41,164 nucleotides of DNA from a virus. Of this stretch, positions 8,853 through 16,194 are shown piece after piece. The stretch spans positions 1 through 41,164 of the IMG/VR virus record IMGVR_UViG_3300032241_000444; one strand, 5' to 3'. Every line of letters starts with the position of its first letter. Within the stretch, counting starts at the first letter, position 1. Position numbers and translations under genes: made by a program. The notes beneath the pieces were generated by a model. The model ran no database searches. It saw only the letters and a list, made by a program, of their open reading frames with translations, and was not told where the DNA came from.

Positions 8853-8994
8853 TTGCTCTCGATGCGGTCTTAAACAAGCTGCCGACCACGAAGTATGGTG
8901 CTGGGACTGCATTTTGCGCTACTGCTGTATTAAATACAAAGACACTAAAAAAGGCCGTTGTCCCAAACATTTTGTAACGGCCAAACATATTTAG
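8845..8994 (+). CDS. Zinc-ribbon mini-protein
   Basis: The chosen start is the ATG at 8845, overlapping the end of the previous gene, giving 49 residues. A longer frame from 8809 would run far into that gene. It carries CSRC, then CWDC, then CC and a later Cys-Pro-Lys-His, so two metal-binding knuckles are likely. Such ribbons bind nucleic acid or protein; no partner is evident. It sits oddly between lysis membrane proteins and is one of several Cys-rich mini-proteins in this genome. Confidence 0.7.
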   Translation: MRSCSRCGLKQAADHEVWCWDCILRYCCIKYKDTKKGRCPKHFVTAKHI

Positions 8995-9001
8995 GAGCAT
9001 T

Positions 9002-9391
9002 ATGTTTTGGTCAATTGTGGGCTATTCGGCGCTGGGCTGTGTCGGTATGGCTATTCAAGACTACGCCGGTACGGTGCTGGTAAAATCTGTTCACGCTGGC
9101 AAGGGCTGGCTGGCTGGCTGTATGGACGCTGTTGGCGACCTGACCAAGATCACCATCCTGTCGGTATCCGGTGTGGCGCTAACTCATACCTACGGTTGGC
9201 TGGGCTGGTTTGGGGTCATCCCCATTATGATTACGGGCTTCTTGGTAACGTGGCACGCCACCCACCTCTCAAAGGCCATAGAGAACGATGAAGAAGAAGC
9301 TGAGGACGATACCCGAGATGATCGTTTGAAAGCCTTAGAAGCGAAATTACAGGCCATACAGACAAGATTAGAGAGTGAGGTCTGGAAGTGA
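9002..9391 (+). CDS. Multi-pass membrane protein, holin candidate
   Basis: The 129-residue protein has an N-terminal hydrophobic segment (FWSIVGYSALGCVGMAI). Two more hydrophobic segments fall around residues 47-65 and 67-86 (WFGVIPIMITGFLVTW). A strongly acidic then coiled tail follows (ENDEEEAEDD, then LKALEAKLQAIQTRLE). Three segments with a charged tail are common in class I holins. The start has TTTAGGAGCATT before ATG, the same ribosome site as the gene at 1740. It couples by GTGA to the NlpC/P60-like hydrolase, which supports a lysis role. Confidence 0.7.
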   Translation: MFWSIVGYSALGCVGMAIQDYAGTVLVKSVHAGKGWLAGCMDAVGDLTKITILSVSGVALTHTYGWLGWFGVIPIMITGFLVTWHATHLSKAIENDEEEAEDDTRDDRLKALEAKLQAIQTRLESEVWK

Positions 9392-9921
9392 TTGCACAAC
9401 CCGGCGACCTAGTTCTAGCTCACGGCAAAGGATTCCTTAGCAAGACCATCCGTTTCGGCCAATGGCTTCGACCCTCGTGGCGACCTTGGAAGTATTGGAA
9501 CCACGCCGCAATTGTCACCCGAGCCTTTGAAAACGGGCGTGTTTTGTGTATACAAATGGGTCGAAAGTGTGAGCAAATCTGGCTTGAGGATGTAGCAGGG
9601 CCGGGCGGTGTGACCAAAATCATGCCAGCCCCCCAAGGCATAGATACTTATGCGGCATTATGCTACGCCCGTAACCTGCTTGGTACAAAATATTCTTACT
9701 CTACCATTGCATCCATTGCAATAAACCTATTAACGCCTAGACTTTTGCATGTGGACTTTAGGCGTTCCGGCGACTCATTGATCTGCTCAGGACTGGTAGC
9801 TCGGTCTTGGGAGCATGGTGGCTGGAATTGTCCTACTGACCCATTCCAGATCACCCCTGCTGAAATGGCAAGGGCGGCAGATAGGGAGGCAGTAAATTGT
9901 CGGATCTCGCAACCCATGTAG
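9388..9921 (+). CDS. Permuted NlpC/P60-like cysteine hydrolase
   Basis: The 177-residue protein begins PGDLVLAHGKGFLSKTIRFGQ, the usual first strand of permuted papain-fold (YiiX/NlpC-P60-like) hydrolases. WNHAAIVT holds the likely catalytic His, and LICSGLVARSWEHGGW holds the likely catalytic Cys; in permuted forms the His comes before the Cys, as here. ITPAEMARA near the end is also typical. Substrates in the family are peptide or lipid amide bonds, so with the adjacent lysozyme-like gene it may cut wall peptides. It starts at GTG overlapping the upstream TGA and overlaps the phosphoesterase start. Confidence 0.75.
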   Translation: MIAQPGDLVLAHGKGFLSKTIRFGQWLRPSWRPWKYWNHAAIVTRAFENGRVLCIQMGRKCEQIWLEDVAGPGGVTKIMPAPQGIDTYAALCYARNLLGTKYSYSTIASIAINLLTPRLLHVDFRRSGDSLICSGLVARSWEHGGWNCPTDPFQITPAEMARAADREAVNCRISQPM

Positions 9922-10736
9922 TTATACCCGATAGTCAAGTAGCGCCTGGCGTTCCCATTGACTATTTGGATTGGATTGGCAGATACATTGTTGAGCAATT
10001 CGCAGGGAAACCAAACATCAAGATTATTCACCTTGGCGACTTTGCCGACATGGAATCACTTTCGTCTTACGACGTAGGTAAAAAAGAGATGGAAGGCCGC
10101 AGGTACAAGCATGACATCGAAGTGGCGAATTACGCATGGCAAGTTCTTAACAAACCTTTGGCCGACTACAACGCTTTACGCAAGCAGTATAAGGAAAAGC
10201 GGTGGAACCCCGAGCGTCATATCCTTTTGGGAAACCACGAAGATCGGATCAACCGGGCAATCTCGTCTGATGCCAAACTCGACGGGACCATCAGCACAGA
10301 CGATCTTGAATACGCTAAAGCCGGGTGGACCGTTCACCCTTTCTTGAACATCCTTGAGCTGGACGGAGTTTGGTACTCGCATTATTTCTACCAGCCGATG
10401 ACAGGCCGACCCTACGGCGGCAACAACGTGGAGACTCGACTGAAACAGATCGGTCACTCGTTCACGATGGGCCACCAGCAGACGCTTCTTTACGGCATCC
10501 GCTATGTCGGCAATCAATCGCAACACGGCTTGGTAGCCGGAGCTTGCTACATGCACGACGAATCGTACAAGGGACCCCAGGGCAACGAACATTGGCGTGG
10601 CATCATCATCAAGCATCAAGTAGAAAACGGAAGTTACGACACGATGTTTGTCAGCCTTGATTATCTTTGTCGCAGGTACACCGGAAAGAGACTTGCGTTT
10701 TACAAACCGAAGGTCTATGCTCCTATACCAGACTGA
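9897..10736 (+). CDS. Calcineurin-like metallophosphoesterase
   Basis: The 279-residue protein shows the metal-binding blocks in order: a first Asp in PDSQ, HLGDFAD, LLGNHEDR, and later YSHYF and MGHQQ. These ligate the two-metal centre that cleaves phosphomonoesters or diesters. A charged insertion lies between the second and third blocks. The start is TTG at 9897, inside the previous gene; no better ATG lies before the first conserved Asp. The natural substrate is unknown; phage versions are suspected to act on nucleotides or DNA ends. A 114-base gap with a folded RNA candidate follows. Confidence 0.8.
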   Translation: MSDLATHVVIPDSQVAPGVPIDYLDWIGRYIVEQFAGKPNIKIIHLGDFADMESLSSYDVGKKEMEGRRYKHDIEVANYAWQVLNKPLADYNALRKQYKEKRWNPERHILLGNHEDRINRAISSDAKLDGTISTDDLEYAKAGWTVHPFLNILELDGVWYSHYFYQPMTGRPYGGNNVETRLKQIGHSFTMGHQQTLLYGIRYVGNQSQHGLVAGACYMHDESYKGPQGNEHWRGIIIKHQVENGSYDTMFVSLDYLCRRYTGKRLAFYKPKVYAPIPD

Positions 10737-10754
10737 TTCTTTGGTTTCGGTTTA

Positions 10755-10824
10755 GGTCAGGGAGGTGGCAGGAATCCGTAAGGACTGCATGGGTCTGGTC
10801 CCCCACTACTCACCTCCCTTGACC
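10755..10824 (+). ncRNA. Three-way-junction structured RNA candidate, leader of 10851 gene
   Basis: Three stems fit together. P1 pairs 10755-10767 with 10811-10824 (13 bp, one bulged T). P2 pairs GCAG (10768-10771) with CTGC (10785-10788), then TCC with GGA closed by a GTAA tetraloop (10778-10781), leaving GAA bulged. P3 pairs TGGG (10790-10793) with CCCA (10802-10805). The junction strand is CTACT. GACC at 10821 could instead pair with GGTC at 10837, close to the GAGAGGG ribosome site, which would open the base of P1 like a switch. A riboswitch, a protein-binding leader or a processing element are possible. It matches no family I can name. Confidence 0.5.
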
Positions 10825-10850
10825 GTCCTACTACGAGGTCGAGAGGGCCA

Positions 10851-12068
10851 ATGATTTCTGTATTTACTCCGTCGCACAATTCTCAATACCTAACCGAGTG
10901 CTACAAATCTTTGAAGGCTCAAAGTTACAAAGATTGGGAATGGATTGTTTATCTGAACGGTGGCGCTAAGTGGCCTGACCCTAAAGACCCACGAGTAAAA
11001 GTAATTGAGATGGCTGAGTCCATCGGTGTCGGGCGAGCGAAAGCAGATGCAGTTTCGTTTTGCGAAGGTGACATTCTTGTAGAGCTTGACCACGACGATC
11101 TACTGACTCCAAAAGCCCTAGACCTTATTGCTTCTGAGTTTCATTTTCATCCGGATGCGTCAATGGTCTACGGTAAGTTTCGCCAGATCAACGCTGACGG
11201 GTCAGACAACCACGACATTTTCAACCCCGATTACGGTTGGCATTACGAAGATGGTGTGCCAAACAACTTCCCCCAAGTGCCGTCTGCCGTGTCGTACATT
11301 TGGTACGCACCTAACCACCCAAGGGCTTTTACTAGGGCCGCATACGACGCTGTAGGGGGCTATGACGCAAACCTAGACATCCTTGACGATCAAGATTTGA
11401 TGTGTCGGCTTTACCAGCGTGGCGAGTTTGTCGAAATTCCGGCTCTGATCTACAAGCAGCGTGTCCATTCCGAGCAAACCCAAGTCCGGCAGGACAAGAA
11501 CGCTCGCATCCAAATTGAAACCGTTGGATTCTATGACCGCTACATTCAGGGCAACGCTTTGGCGTGGGCGAAACGAAACGAACTATGGGCGCTTGACCTT
11601 GGGGGCGCACACAACCCCGCCGATGGCTTCACCACGGTAGACCTACACGATGCCGACCGCCAGGGCGACATCTTTGAAGTGCTGGCTGAGTTTCGTGACA
11701 ACTCGGTAGGAGTGATCCGAGCAATGGATTTCTTGGAACATATCCCCGACAAAGTGCGCCTGATGAACGAGTGCTACAGGGTGCTACACCACGGCGGTAT
11801 GTTGTTGTCCATGACTCCAAGCACCGATGGCCGAGGGGCGTTCCAAGACCCGACACACGTATCTTTTTGGAATGAGAACTCATGGTGGTACTACACCAAG
11901 GCTGAGCTTGCCAAGTACGTCCCTGAGATTGTGTGCCGTTTTCAAGTGAGTAGACTCGCCACCGTGTTCCCTTCCGAATGGCACCGCCAAAACAACATTT
12001 CCTATGTCCTTGCCAATGTCGTAGCCATTAAAGACGGGCCGCGTTTGCCCGGACTACTAGAAATCTGA
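10851..12068 (+). CDS. Fused GT2 glycosyltransferase and SAM-dependent methyltransferase
   Basis: Residues 1-215 form a GT-A family 2 domain: ISVFTPSHNSQYL, a nucleotide-sugar region ending in VELDHDDLLTPKAL (the metal-binding Asp-x-Asp equivalent), and DILDDQDLMCRL, equivalent to the catalytic ED. Residues 240-385 form a class I methyltransferase: LDLGGAHNPADGFTTVDL is the SAM-binding loop, and IRAMDFLEHIPDKVRLMNECYRVLHHGGML is the usual post-I block. The fusion suggests that a sugar is added and then methylated, on an unknown acceptor. The ribosome site is GAGAGGG four bases before ATG. A folded leader lies upstream. Confidence 0.85.
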   Translation: MISVFTPSHNSQYLTECYKSLKAQSYKDWEWIVYLNGGAKWPDPKDPRVKVIEMAESIGVGRAKADAVSFCEGDILVELDHDDLLTPKALDLIASEFHFHPDASMVYGKFRQINADGSDNHDIFNPDYGWHYEDGVPNNFPQVPSAVSYIWYAPNHPRAFTRAAYDAVGGYDANLDILDDQDLMCRLYQRGEFVEIPALIYKQRVHSEQTQVRQDKNARIQIETVGFYDRYIQGNALAWAKRNELWALDLGGAHNPADGFTTVDLHDADRQGDIFEVLAEFRDNSVGVIRAMDFLEHIPDKVRLMNECYRVLHHGGMLLSMTPSTDGRGAFQDPTHVSFWNENSWWYYTKAELAKYVPEIVCRFQVSRLATVFPSEWHRQNNISYVLANVVAIKDGPRLPGLLEI

Positions 12069-12069
12069 G

Positions 12070-12219
12070 ATGACCATGCACCTGACGGTAGAATGTGACC
12101 GATGCCACCAGCGCGTTCGAGTTGGTCAATTGGATAAATTGCCCCAAACCACAAGGCTTATGTCACAGCTTGGTGATATTTATTATACCCATGTTTGCTT
12201 GGTACTTGACAACAGGTAG
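12070..12219 (+). CDS. Cys/His mini-protein (49 residues)
   Basis: The start is the ATG 1 base after the previous stop; an internal ATG at 12076 would remove only two residues. The protein has CDRCH at residues 9-13 and HVC at 43-45, a plausible four-ligand zinc site, with a basic middle. I do not recognise a family. Zinc mini-proteins like this in phages may bind RNA, DNA or host factors. The last bases overlap a candidate promoter for the nuclease gene at 12277. Confidence 0.7.
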   Translation: MTMHLTVECDRCHQRVRVGQLDKLPQTTRLMSQLGDIYYTHVCLVLDNR

Positions 12220-12240
12220 GAAACTGGTAAGAATTACAAC
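12206..12240 (+). promoter_or_regulatory. Candidate promoter before the nuclease operon
   Basis: A perfect TTGACA lies at 12206-12211. A weak TAAGAA or AAGAAT lies 16-17 bases further on, and a TACAAC at 12235-12240 matches the -10 at 21086 but is too far from TTGACA to pair with it. The site falls at the end of the small gene at 12070, followed by about 55 untranslated bases with a small CGG/CCG hairpin, then AGAAAGTAGGA before ATG 12277. Confidence 0.35.
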
Positions 12241-12276
12241 GTTCGGTAGATTGCCGACAGAAAGAAAGTAGGAATT

Positions 12277-13119
12277 ATGGACTATAAGGAACCTCAGATT
12301 CCCGTGTTCACTCACTTGTGGCTTGAGGATCAGATGGCCGATAACGCGGCTAAGGGCAAGAAGCCTCAGGCTTTTGATACCCCGTTCCGTTACAGCGACT
12401 CGGGCAAATGCGCTCGTGCTTTGGCTTATTCGGCGCTTGGCTACGAGGGCGAACCATTTGACGCGGCTGGTACTTTGGTCACGGGTCTTGGGACTTACAT
12501 TCACGAACTGGCGCAGGAAGCAATCCTGAAGCGATATCCCGATGCAAAGTTTGAAATCCCTACGCGGGTCGCTACATCATCGGGACATTGCGATGGCATT
12601 ATCGAAACTGAGGAATACGGGCGCGTCTTGTACGAACTCAAGACCATGAATGGTACGGCCTATCGGCGTTCAATGGGGCTGAACATAAACAGTTGGGCTA
12701 AGAGCGGACCCGAAGGGCCACGAATCAGCACGATCTTGCAGTCTGCGCTCAATGCTCAGGCCAACGATTGCGACACCATCATCATCGGCCACATCGCTTT
12801 GGAAGCGGTAGGTAAGGGCGTGGCAAAACGCCTAGATGTTGATGAATGGAGCCGCATCATTACTGAGTTTGTCATCCCGAAGGAAGTTTGGGAACCGGCG
12901 GCGGATCAGGAAATGAATCGTCAATCAAAGATTATTGAAAAACTAGATGAAGGTAGATTGCCCAAGCCTGTCGCAGTTGATAAAGACTTTGAGCTGGTGG
13001 ACGTAGACCCTCATAACGACAAGTTCTGGCAATGCGGATATTGTTCTTACCGTGACCAGTGTGTAAGCGATGGGCCAGGTGAGCCTGTCTTTATTAGAGA
13101 GGAAATTAATAATGGCTAG
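12277..13119 (+). CDS. Cas4/RecB-like PD-(D/E)xK nuclease with Cys cluster
   Basis: The 280-residue protein has an N-terminal Cys in SGKCARALAY (about residue 45) and three C-terminal Cys in CGYCSYRDQC (about 253, 256, 262). This is the split arrangement that holds an iron-sulphur cluster in Cas4 and AddB nucleases. The nuclease core is visible as GHCDGII (Asp) followed by LYELKTMN (Glu-x-Lys). Such enzymes resect DNA ends. The next gene looks like an annealing protein, so the pair is a likely exonuclease-annealase recombination module. The genes overlap by 8 bases. Confidence 0.85.
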   Translation: MDYKEPQIPVFTHLWLEDQMADNAAKGKKPQAFDTPFRYSDSGKCARALAYSALGYEGEPFDAAGTLVTGLGTYIHELAQEAILKRYPDAKFEIPTRVATSSGHCDGIIETEEYGRVLYELKTMNGTAYRRSMGLNINSWAKSGPEGPRISTILQSALNAQANDCDTIIIGHIALEAVGKGVAKRLDVDEWSRIITEFVIPKEVWEPAADQEMNRQSKIIEKLDEGRLPKPVAVDKDFELVDVDPHNDKFWQCGYCSYRDQCVSDGPGEPVFIREEINNG

Positions 13120-13789
13120 GTTTGATTTAGACAACTACGTTACCGTTGCGGAACGTATCAATCAGTTTTGGTCGCAGAACCCTGATGGTTCAATCGTGAC
13201 TGAGATGGTTCATATCTCCGAGAACGGCAAGCAGGTGGTCATCCACGCCGAGGTTTACAAGAACATCGGTGATGCTCGACCTTGGGCTACCGGATTGGCC
13301 GAGGAACACTACGCCGAGCGTGGTCCGAACGAAACCTCATGGGTAGAGAACGGTGAGTCCTCAGCTATTGGTCGTGCGCTTGCCAACGCAGGCTACGCCA
13401 CTACCGCCGAGGGTCGCCCTAGCCGCGAAGAAATGGCGAAGGTGAATCGTGGTGGTGAGCAGGGCGTACCTCAGCATGTTCGTGATGCCGCCAAGCCTCG
13501 TTCGTCTGCCCCGTCAGGTGACAAGATCCTTGTTAAGCAGGACAAGCGTTGGGGCTGGGTCATCAAGGCCGCCGCAGAAATGCCCGAGGATCACAAGTCC
13601 TACTCGTTCCTGTCGGATGTAGCCGGCAAGGGTGAGAAGTTCGGGTCGTTGTCGGAGAAGCAGATTGGTGCTTGTTTCAAGGCAGCGTGTGAGTTTCTGG
13701 GCAACCCCAAAGAAAGCGATCTAGTCGTACCTACTGCCACGGTGGAAGCAGCGTTCCCCGGCGCAGAGTACGATGATGCTCCGTTTTAA
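13112..13789 (+). CDS. Probable single-strand annealing / ERF-like recombination protein
   Basis: The start is the ATG at 13112 with GAGAGGA 8 bases upstream, giving 225 residues. A longer frame from 13070 lies inside the nuclease gene. The N-terminal half contains a VIHAEVYKN strand and SWVENGESSAIGRALANAGYAT, matching the ExxSAIGRAL block of ERF-type annealing proteins as I remember them. The C-terminal part is basic, and the end is acidic (EYDDAPF) like single-strand DNA-binding proteins. It probably coats or anneals single strands made by the upstream nuclease. An SSB-like protein is the main alternative. Confidence 0.7.
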   Translation: MARFDLDNYVTVAERINQFWSQNPDGSIVTEMVHISENGKQVVIHAEVYKNIGDARPWATGLAEEHYAERGPNETSWVENGESSAIGRALANAGYATTAEGRPSREEMAKVNRGGEQGVPQHVRDAAKPRSSAPSGDKILVKQDKRWGWVIKAAAEMPEDHKSYSFLSDVAGKGEKFGSLSEKQIGACFKAACEFLGNPKESDLVVPTATVEAAFPGAEYDDAPF

Positions 13790-13808
13790 TTAGACCAAAG
13801 GAGGCGTT

Positions 13809-14075
13809 ATGGGATTGATGAAAGAATTGAATCAGCAGATTCAAGAGCTGGGGATGATTAAGTCCAACAGTGATTACTACGTTGAATGGCATGATGACGA
13901 CAAGGATTGTCACATTGTCGTTCACAAAGGAACCACGGTTCTGTGGACGGTTGACTCCGGCGATAGGTGGTGGGAAGGCAAATCGCTGACCCCCTACCAA
14001 GCCATAGACCAAATTAACATTTGCATCAGTGACAATGCGCTCGGTGCAACGATTGGAAACGAGGACCAAGAATGA
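13809..14075 (+). CDS. Unknown 88-residue protein, acidic
   Basis: It starts after a strong AAAGGAGGCGTT ribosome site and overlaps the next gene as ATGA. An N-terminal helix (MKELNQQIQELGMI) is followed by beta-like YYVEWHDDDKDCHIVVHKG and TVLWTVDSGDRWWEGKSL. No motif is recognised. The position between the annealing protein and a run of small genes suggests an accessory of DNA metabolism, by context only. Confidence 0.7.
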   Translation: MGLMKELNQQIQELGMIKSNSDYYVEWHDDDKDCHIVVHKGTTVLWTVDSGDRWWEGKSLTPYQAIDQINICISDNALGATIGNEDQE

Positions 14076-14401
14076 AAGCTACACACCCGTCAAACACTCA
14101 AAAAGGCCGACTTGTCTGCCAAGAAGGTCGAGTTGCTGGCTTTATTGAAGTTAAACGTTATGGAACGCACGCTGTATTGTTTCAGAAAATAGTTGTGGAC
14201 GACATGCTCTACGGTTTGTTCGCTACCTCATGGGTGCGTGGCAAGACGTACCGAAAGTTGCGTACCGAGTTTGAGATTCAAGCCAACGCTTTGCGTACGA
14301 ATGTCGGCATGATGGCATCGTTGATTCGCAAAATTGCCATGGAGACAGAATTGCGGACGCTAACGCAAGTGAACAATCAACTGTCGGAGTTCGTAGCATG
14401 A
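14072..14401 (+). CDS. Unknown 109-residue basic protein
   Basis: There is no recognised family. The N-terminal half is beta-like (RLVCQEGRVAGFIEVKRYG, then AVLFQKIVVDD) and the C-terminal half is helical with a SLIRKIAMETELRTL stretch. No metal site or membrane segment is visible. It is coupled by ATGA on both sides, so it belongs to the same translated block as the winged-helix protein that follows. Confidence 0.7.
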   Translation: MKATHPSNTQKGRLVCQEGRVAGFIEVKRYGTHAVLFQKIVVDDMLYGLFATSWVRGKTYRKLRTEFEIQANALRTNVGMMASLIRKIAMETELRTLTQVNNQLSEFVA

Positions 14402-14727
14402 ACACCAGCGATCAAGCAATGTCAAGCACCCGTAATCAACTGCGGTGGGGTTCGCACCGACACACTTTGCTTCAGGCATACCTTGAGTACGGTGAGATGT
14501 CCGACGCAGACGCAGGGTTGGTGACTGGTTTGTACGATGACCGATCCGCCTACTGGATGCGCTGTTCTCAGCTTCGCAAGGCTGGCTACATCAAAGACAC
14601 CGGCAGAACCAAGGTTGGTTTGGGTGGTACACCCGTCATAATTTGTAAGATCACCACGGCAGGCCGCAAGCACTTGGCGAAGATGAACAAAGCACGAGCG
14701 GAAAAATTACACCATGAGAACCTTTGA
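14398..14727 (+). CDS. Winged-helix DNA-binding protein
   Basis: The 109-residue protein has a helix HTLLQAYLEYGEMSDADA, a recognition-like helix around SAYWMRCSQLRKAGYIKDTG, and a wing ending KITTAGRKHLAKM. These are the features of small winged-helix proteins related to phage transcription or replication factors ('LRKxGYIxxTG...TxxGRxxL'). It may regulate the early operon or load replication proteins. It overlaps both neighbours. Confidence 0.7.
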   Translation: MNTSDQAMSSTRNQLRWGSHRHTLLQAYLEYGEMSDADAGLVTGLYDDRSAYWMRCSQLRKAGYIKDTGRTKVGLGGTPVIICKITTAGRKHLAKMNKARAEKLHHENL

Positions 14728-14842
14728 GTGTCCTCATTGTCACGCCACCGTTAGAGCTTTGGCTAAGGAAATGGCGCACCGTTGTACGATGAACAAAAAT
14801 CGTTGGACTGAGTGGAAGGAAGTGACCGATGAACGCAGTTAG
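14714..14842 (+). CDS. Zinc-finger mini-protein (42 residues)
   Basis: The ATG at 14714 lies inside the previous gene and the stop lies inside the methyltransferase start, a tightly packed overlap. The peptide has CPHC at residues 6-9 and HRC at 22-24, spaced like a small zinc finger, followed by a Trp/Lys-rich tail. The reading frame is distinct from both neighbours and the Cys spacing is good, which supports it as real. The function is not known. Confidence 0.6.
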   Translation: MRTFECPHCHATVRALAKEMAHRCTMNKNRWTEWKEVTDERS

Positions 14843-15692
14843 TTTGTTTGCTGGCGTTGGTGGCTTTGACCTTGCACTAGAGCGAGCCGGCGTACCAGTA
14901 GTGGCCGCCGTTGAGATTGACAAGAACGCGTCAGGAGTGTTGGCGCATCGATTCCCCAACAGCACTTTGTTCGGGGACATTCAGGAGGTAACAGGAAATG
15001 ACTTACTACGAGCCGGGTTTATTCCCGAACGAGGAATCATCACAGGAGGATTCCCTTGCCAAGACCTCAGCGTTGCTGGGAAACGTGCTGGACTTGCCGG
15101 AGGGCGCTCAGGTTTGTTCTGGGAAATCTGCAGGCTGCTTGACGATCTCCATCCCAAATACTTCATCCTTGAAAATGTCCCTGGTTTGTTGTCATCAAAC
15201 GGAGGACGAGACATGGGAACCGTTGTCGGGGCGCTGGCTGAGCTCGGGTATGGGATCGCTTACCGAGTTCTGGACGCTCAAAACTTCGGAGTCCCCCAAC
15301 GTCGCCGTCGAGTGTTCATTGTCGGATGTCTTGGAGACTCAGGGGCCGCACCTGCAGAAATACTTGCTATCAGCGAAGGCTTGTTCGGGGATTCTCAGAC
15401 GAGCCAGCCGAAGGGACAAGAAACTACCGGAGCGGCTGGAACAAGCGTTGCGAGCGGTGAAGTAGCAGAGAGAGAGAGAGAGAGAGAGAGAGGTGATCGG
15501 GACAATAGGCCCGACCTTCGGCTCCAAGAATTACAGCAACCATCAAGAAGTGATGTCGGGCAGTCTCGTTGTTATGGACAAACCGGATTCGCCAAATACA
15601 GCGAGCGAGTGACGACATTGACATCAACGACTTACAAAAGAGCGGAGGACAACCTTGTGGTGGTGCAAGTCACGCCGAGCGCAGAACGATGA
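14829..15692 (+). CDS. DNA cytosine-5 methyltransferase, N-terminal part (motifs I-VIII)
   Basis: This 287-residue frame has motif I (LFAGVGGFDLA), an acidic SAM contact (VEID), motif IV with catalytic Cys (GGFPCQDLS, about residue 77), motif VI (LENVPG) and motif VIII (QRRRRVFIVG). After the (AG)13 run at 15467-15492 the frame reads on through sequence that looks wrong. The +1 frame there gives a better target-recognition segment (TIGPTFGSKNYSNHQ...SLVV), then this frame looks right again (YGQTGFAKYS...DNLVV), and the C-terminal motifs are in the frame of 15655-16194. As written it ends at 15692 without motifs IX-X. It may be phase-variable, split or decayed. Confidence 0.8.
   Translation: MNAVSLFAGVGGFDLALERAGVPVVAAVEIDKNASGVLAHRFPNSTLFGDIQEVTGNDLLRAGFIPERGIITGGFPCQDLSVAGKRAGLAGGRSGLFWEICRLLDDLHPKYFILENVPGLLSSNGGRDMGTVVGALAELGYGIAYRVLDAQNFGVPQRRRRVFIVGCLGDSGAAPAEILAISEGLFGDSQTSQPKGQETTGAAGTSVASGEVAERERERERGDRDNRPDLRLQELQQPSRSDVGQSRCYGQTGFAKYSERVTTLTSTTYKRAEDNLVVVQVTPSAER
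15467..15492 (+). repeat. (AG)13 simple sequence repeat inside methyltransferase gene
   Basis: Thirteen uninterrupted AG units lie just after the catalytic domain and encode alternating Glu-Arg. Gain or loss of one unit changes the downstream frame. One extra AG would bring the TIGPTFGSKNYS segment in frame with the catalytic half. Such tracts are the classical basis of phase variation in bacterial methyltransferases. Confidence 0.95.
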
Positions 15693-16194
15693 AGATTACG
15701 AGACATGGGTTCGGGGGGGGGTTGTGCCTACCTTGAACGTTTTTGATAATGCAACCGAGACAAGAGCTACCGTTGTCATTTTCTACGGCAACCGAGTAGA
15801 CGACATCAGGATTCAAGGTGGAGTCATCAACACCTTGCAAGCAAGAATGGGAACTGGTGGAAACAATATGCCGATGGTTTGCCAACCTATTGCTTTCAGC
15901 CACACACAAGGGCTTGATGCCCAATCAAGTGAAGTTGCAACGCCAACATTGAGAAAGGGAGGTGCTGGCATGGCCACGATGCAAGATCAAGCGGTTCGAC
16001 GTTTGACTCCGGTTGAGTGCGAACGCTTGCAAGGATTCCCTGACAACTGGACAGCTCAACGCATTGACGAGAAAAAGGGCTTGGTGGATCAGGCCGACTC
16101 ATCACGCTACAAGCAAATGGGTAACGCAGTAGCGGTGCCTTGTGTCCAATGGATTATAGAAAGGTTGGTGGAGCATGAAACGAAGCAGGATTAA
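15655..16194 (+). CDS. DNA cytosine-5 methyltransferase, C-terminal part (motifs IX-X)
   Basis: The 179-residue frame overlaps the N-terminal frame by 38 bases. It contains the rest of the target-recognition region (RAQNDEDYETWVRGG, VVPTLNVFDNA), motif IX (RRLTPVECERLQGFPDNW) and motif X (KQMGNAVAVPCVQWI). It could be made separately: a GGAGG lies six bases before a TTG at 15655. Two-chain cytosine-5 enzymes split between motifs VIII and IX are known (M.AquI). Otherwise a single base change near the GTGGTGGTG at 15657 separates it from the first part. Confidence 0.75.
   Translation: MWWCKSRRAQNDEDYETWVRGGVVPTLNVFDNATETRATVVIFYGNRVDDIRIQGGVINTLQARMGTGGNNMPMVCQPIAFSHTQGLDAQSSEVATPTLRKGGAGMATMQDQAVRRLTPVECERLQGFPDNWTAQRIDEKKGLVDQADSSRYKQMGNAVAVPCVQWIIERLVEHETKQD
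15713..15721 (+). repeat. G9 homopolymer in methyltransferase C-terminal frame
   Basis: Nine consecutive G bases encode Arg-Gly-Gly in the C-terminal frame. Frame quality is good on both sides of the run at this length. Runs of this size often vary by slippage, in vivo or during sequencing, so it is a second length-variable site in the same gene. Confidence 0.9.
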
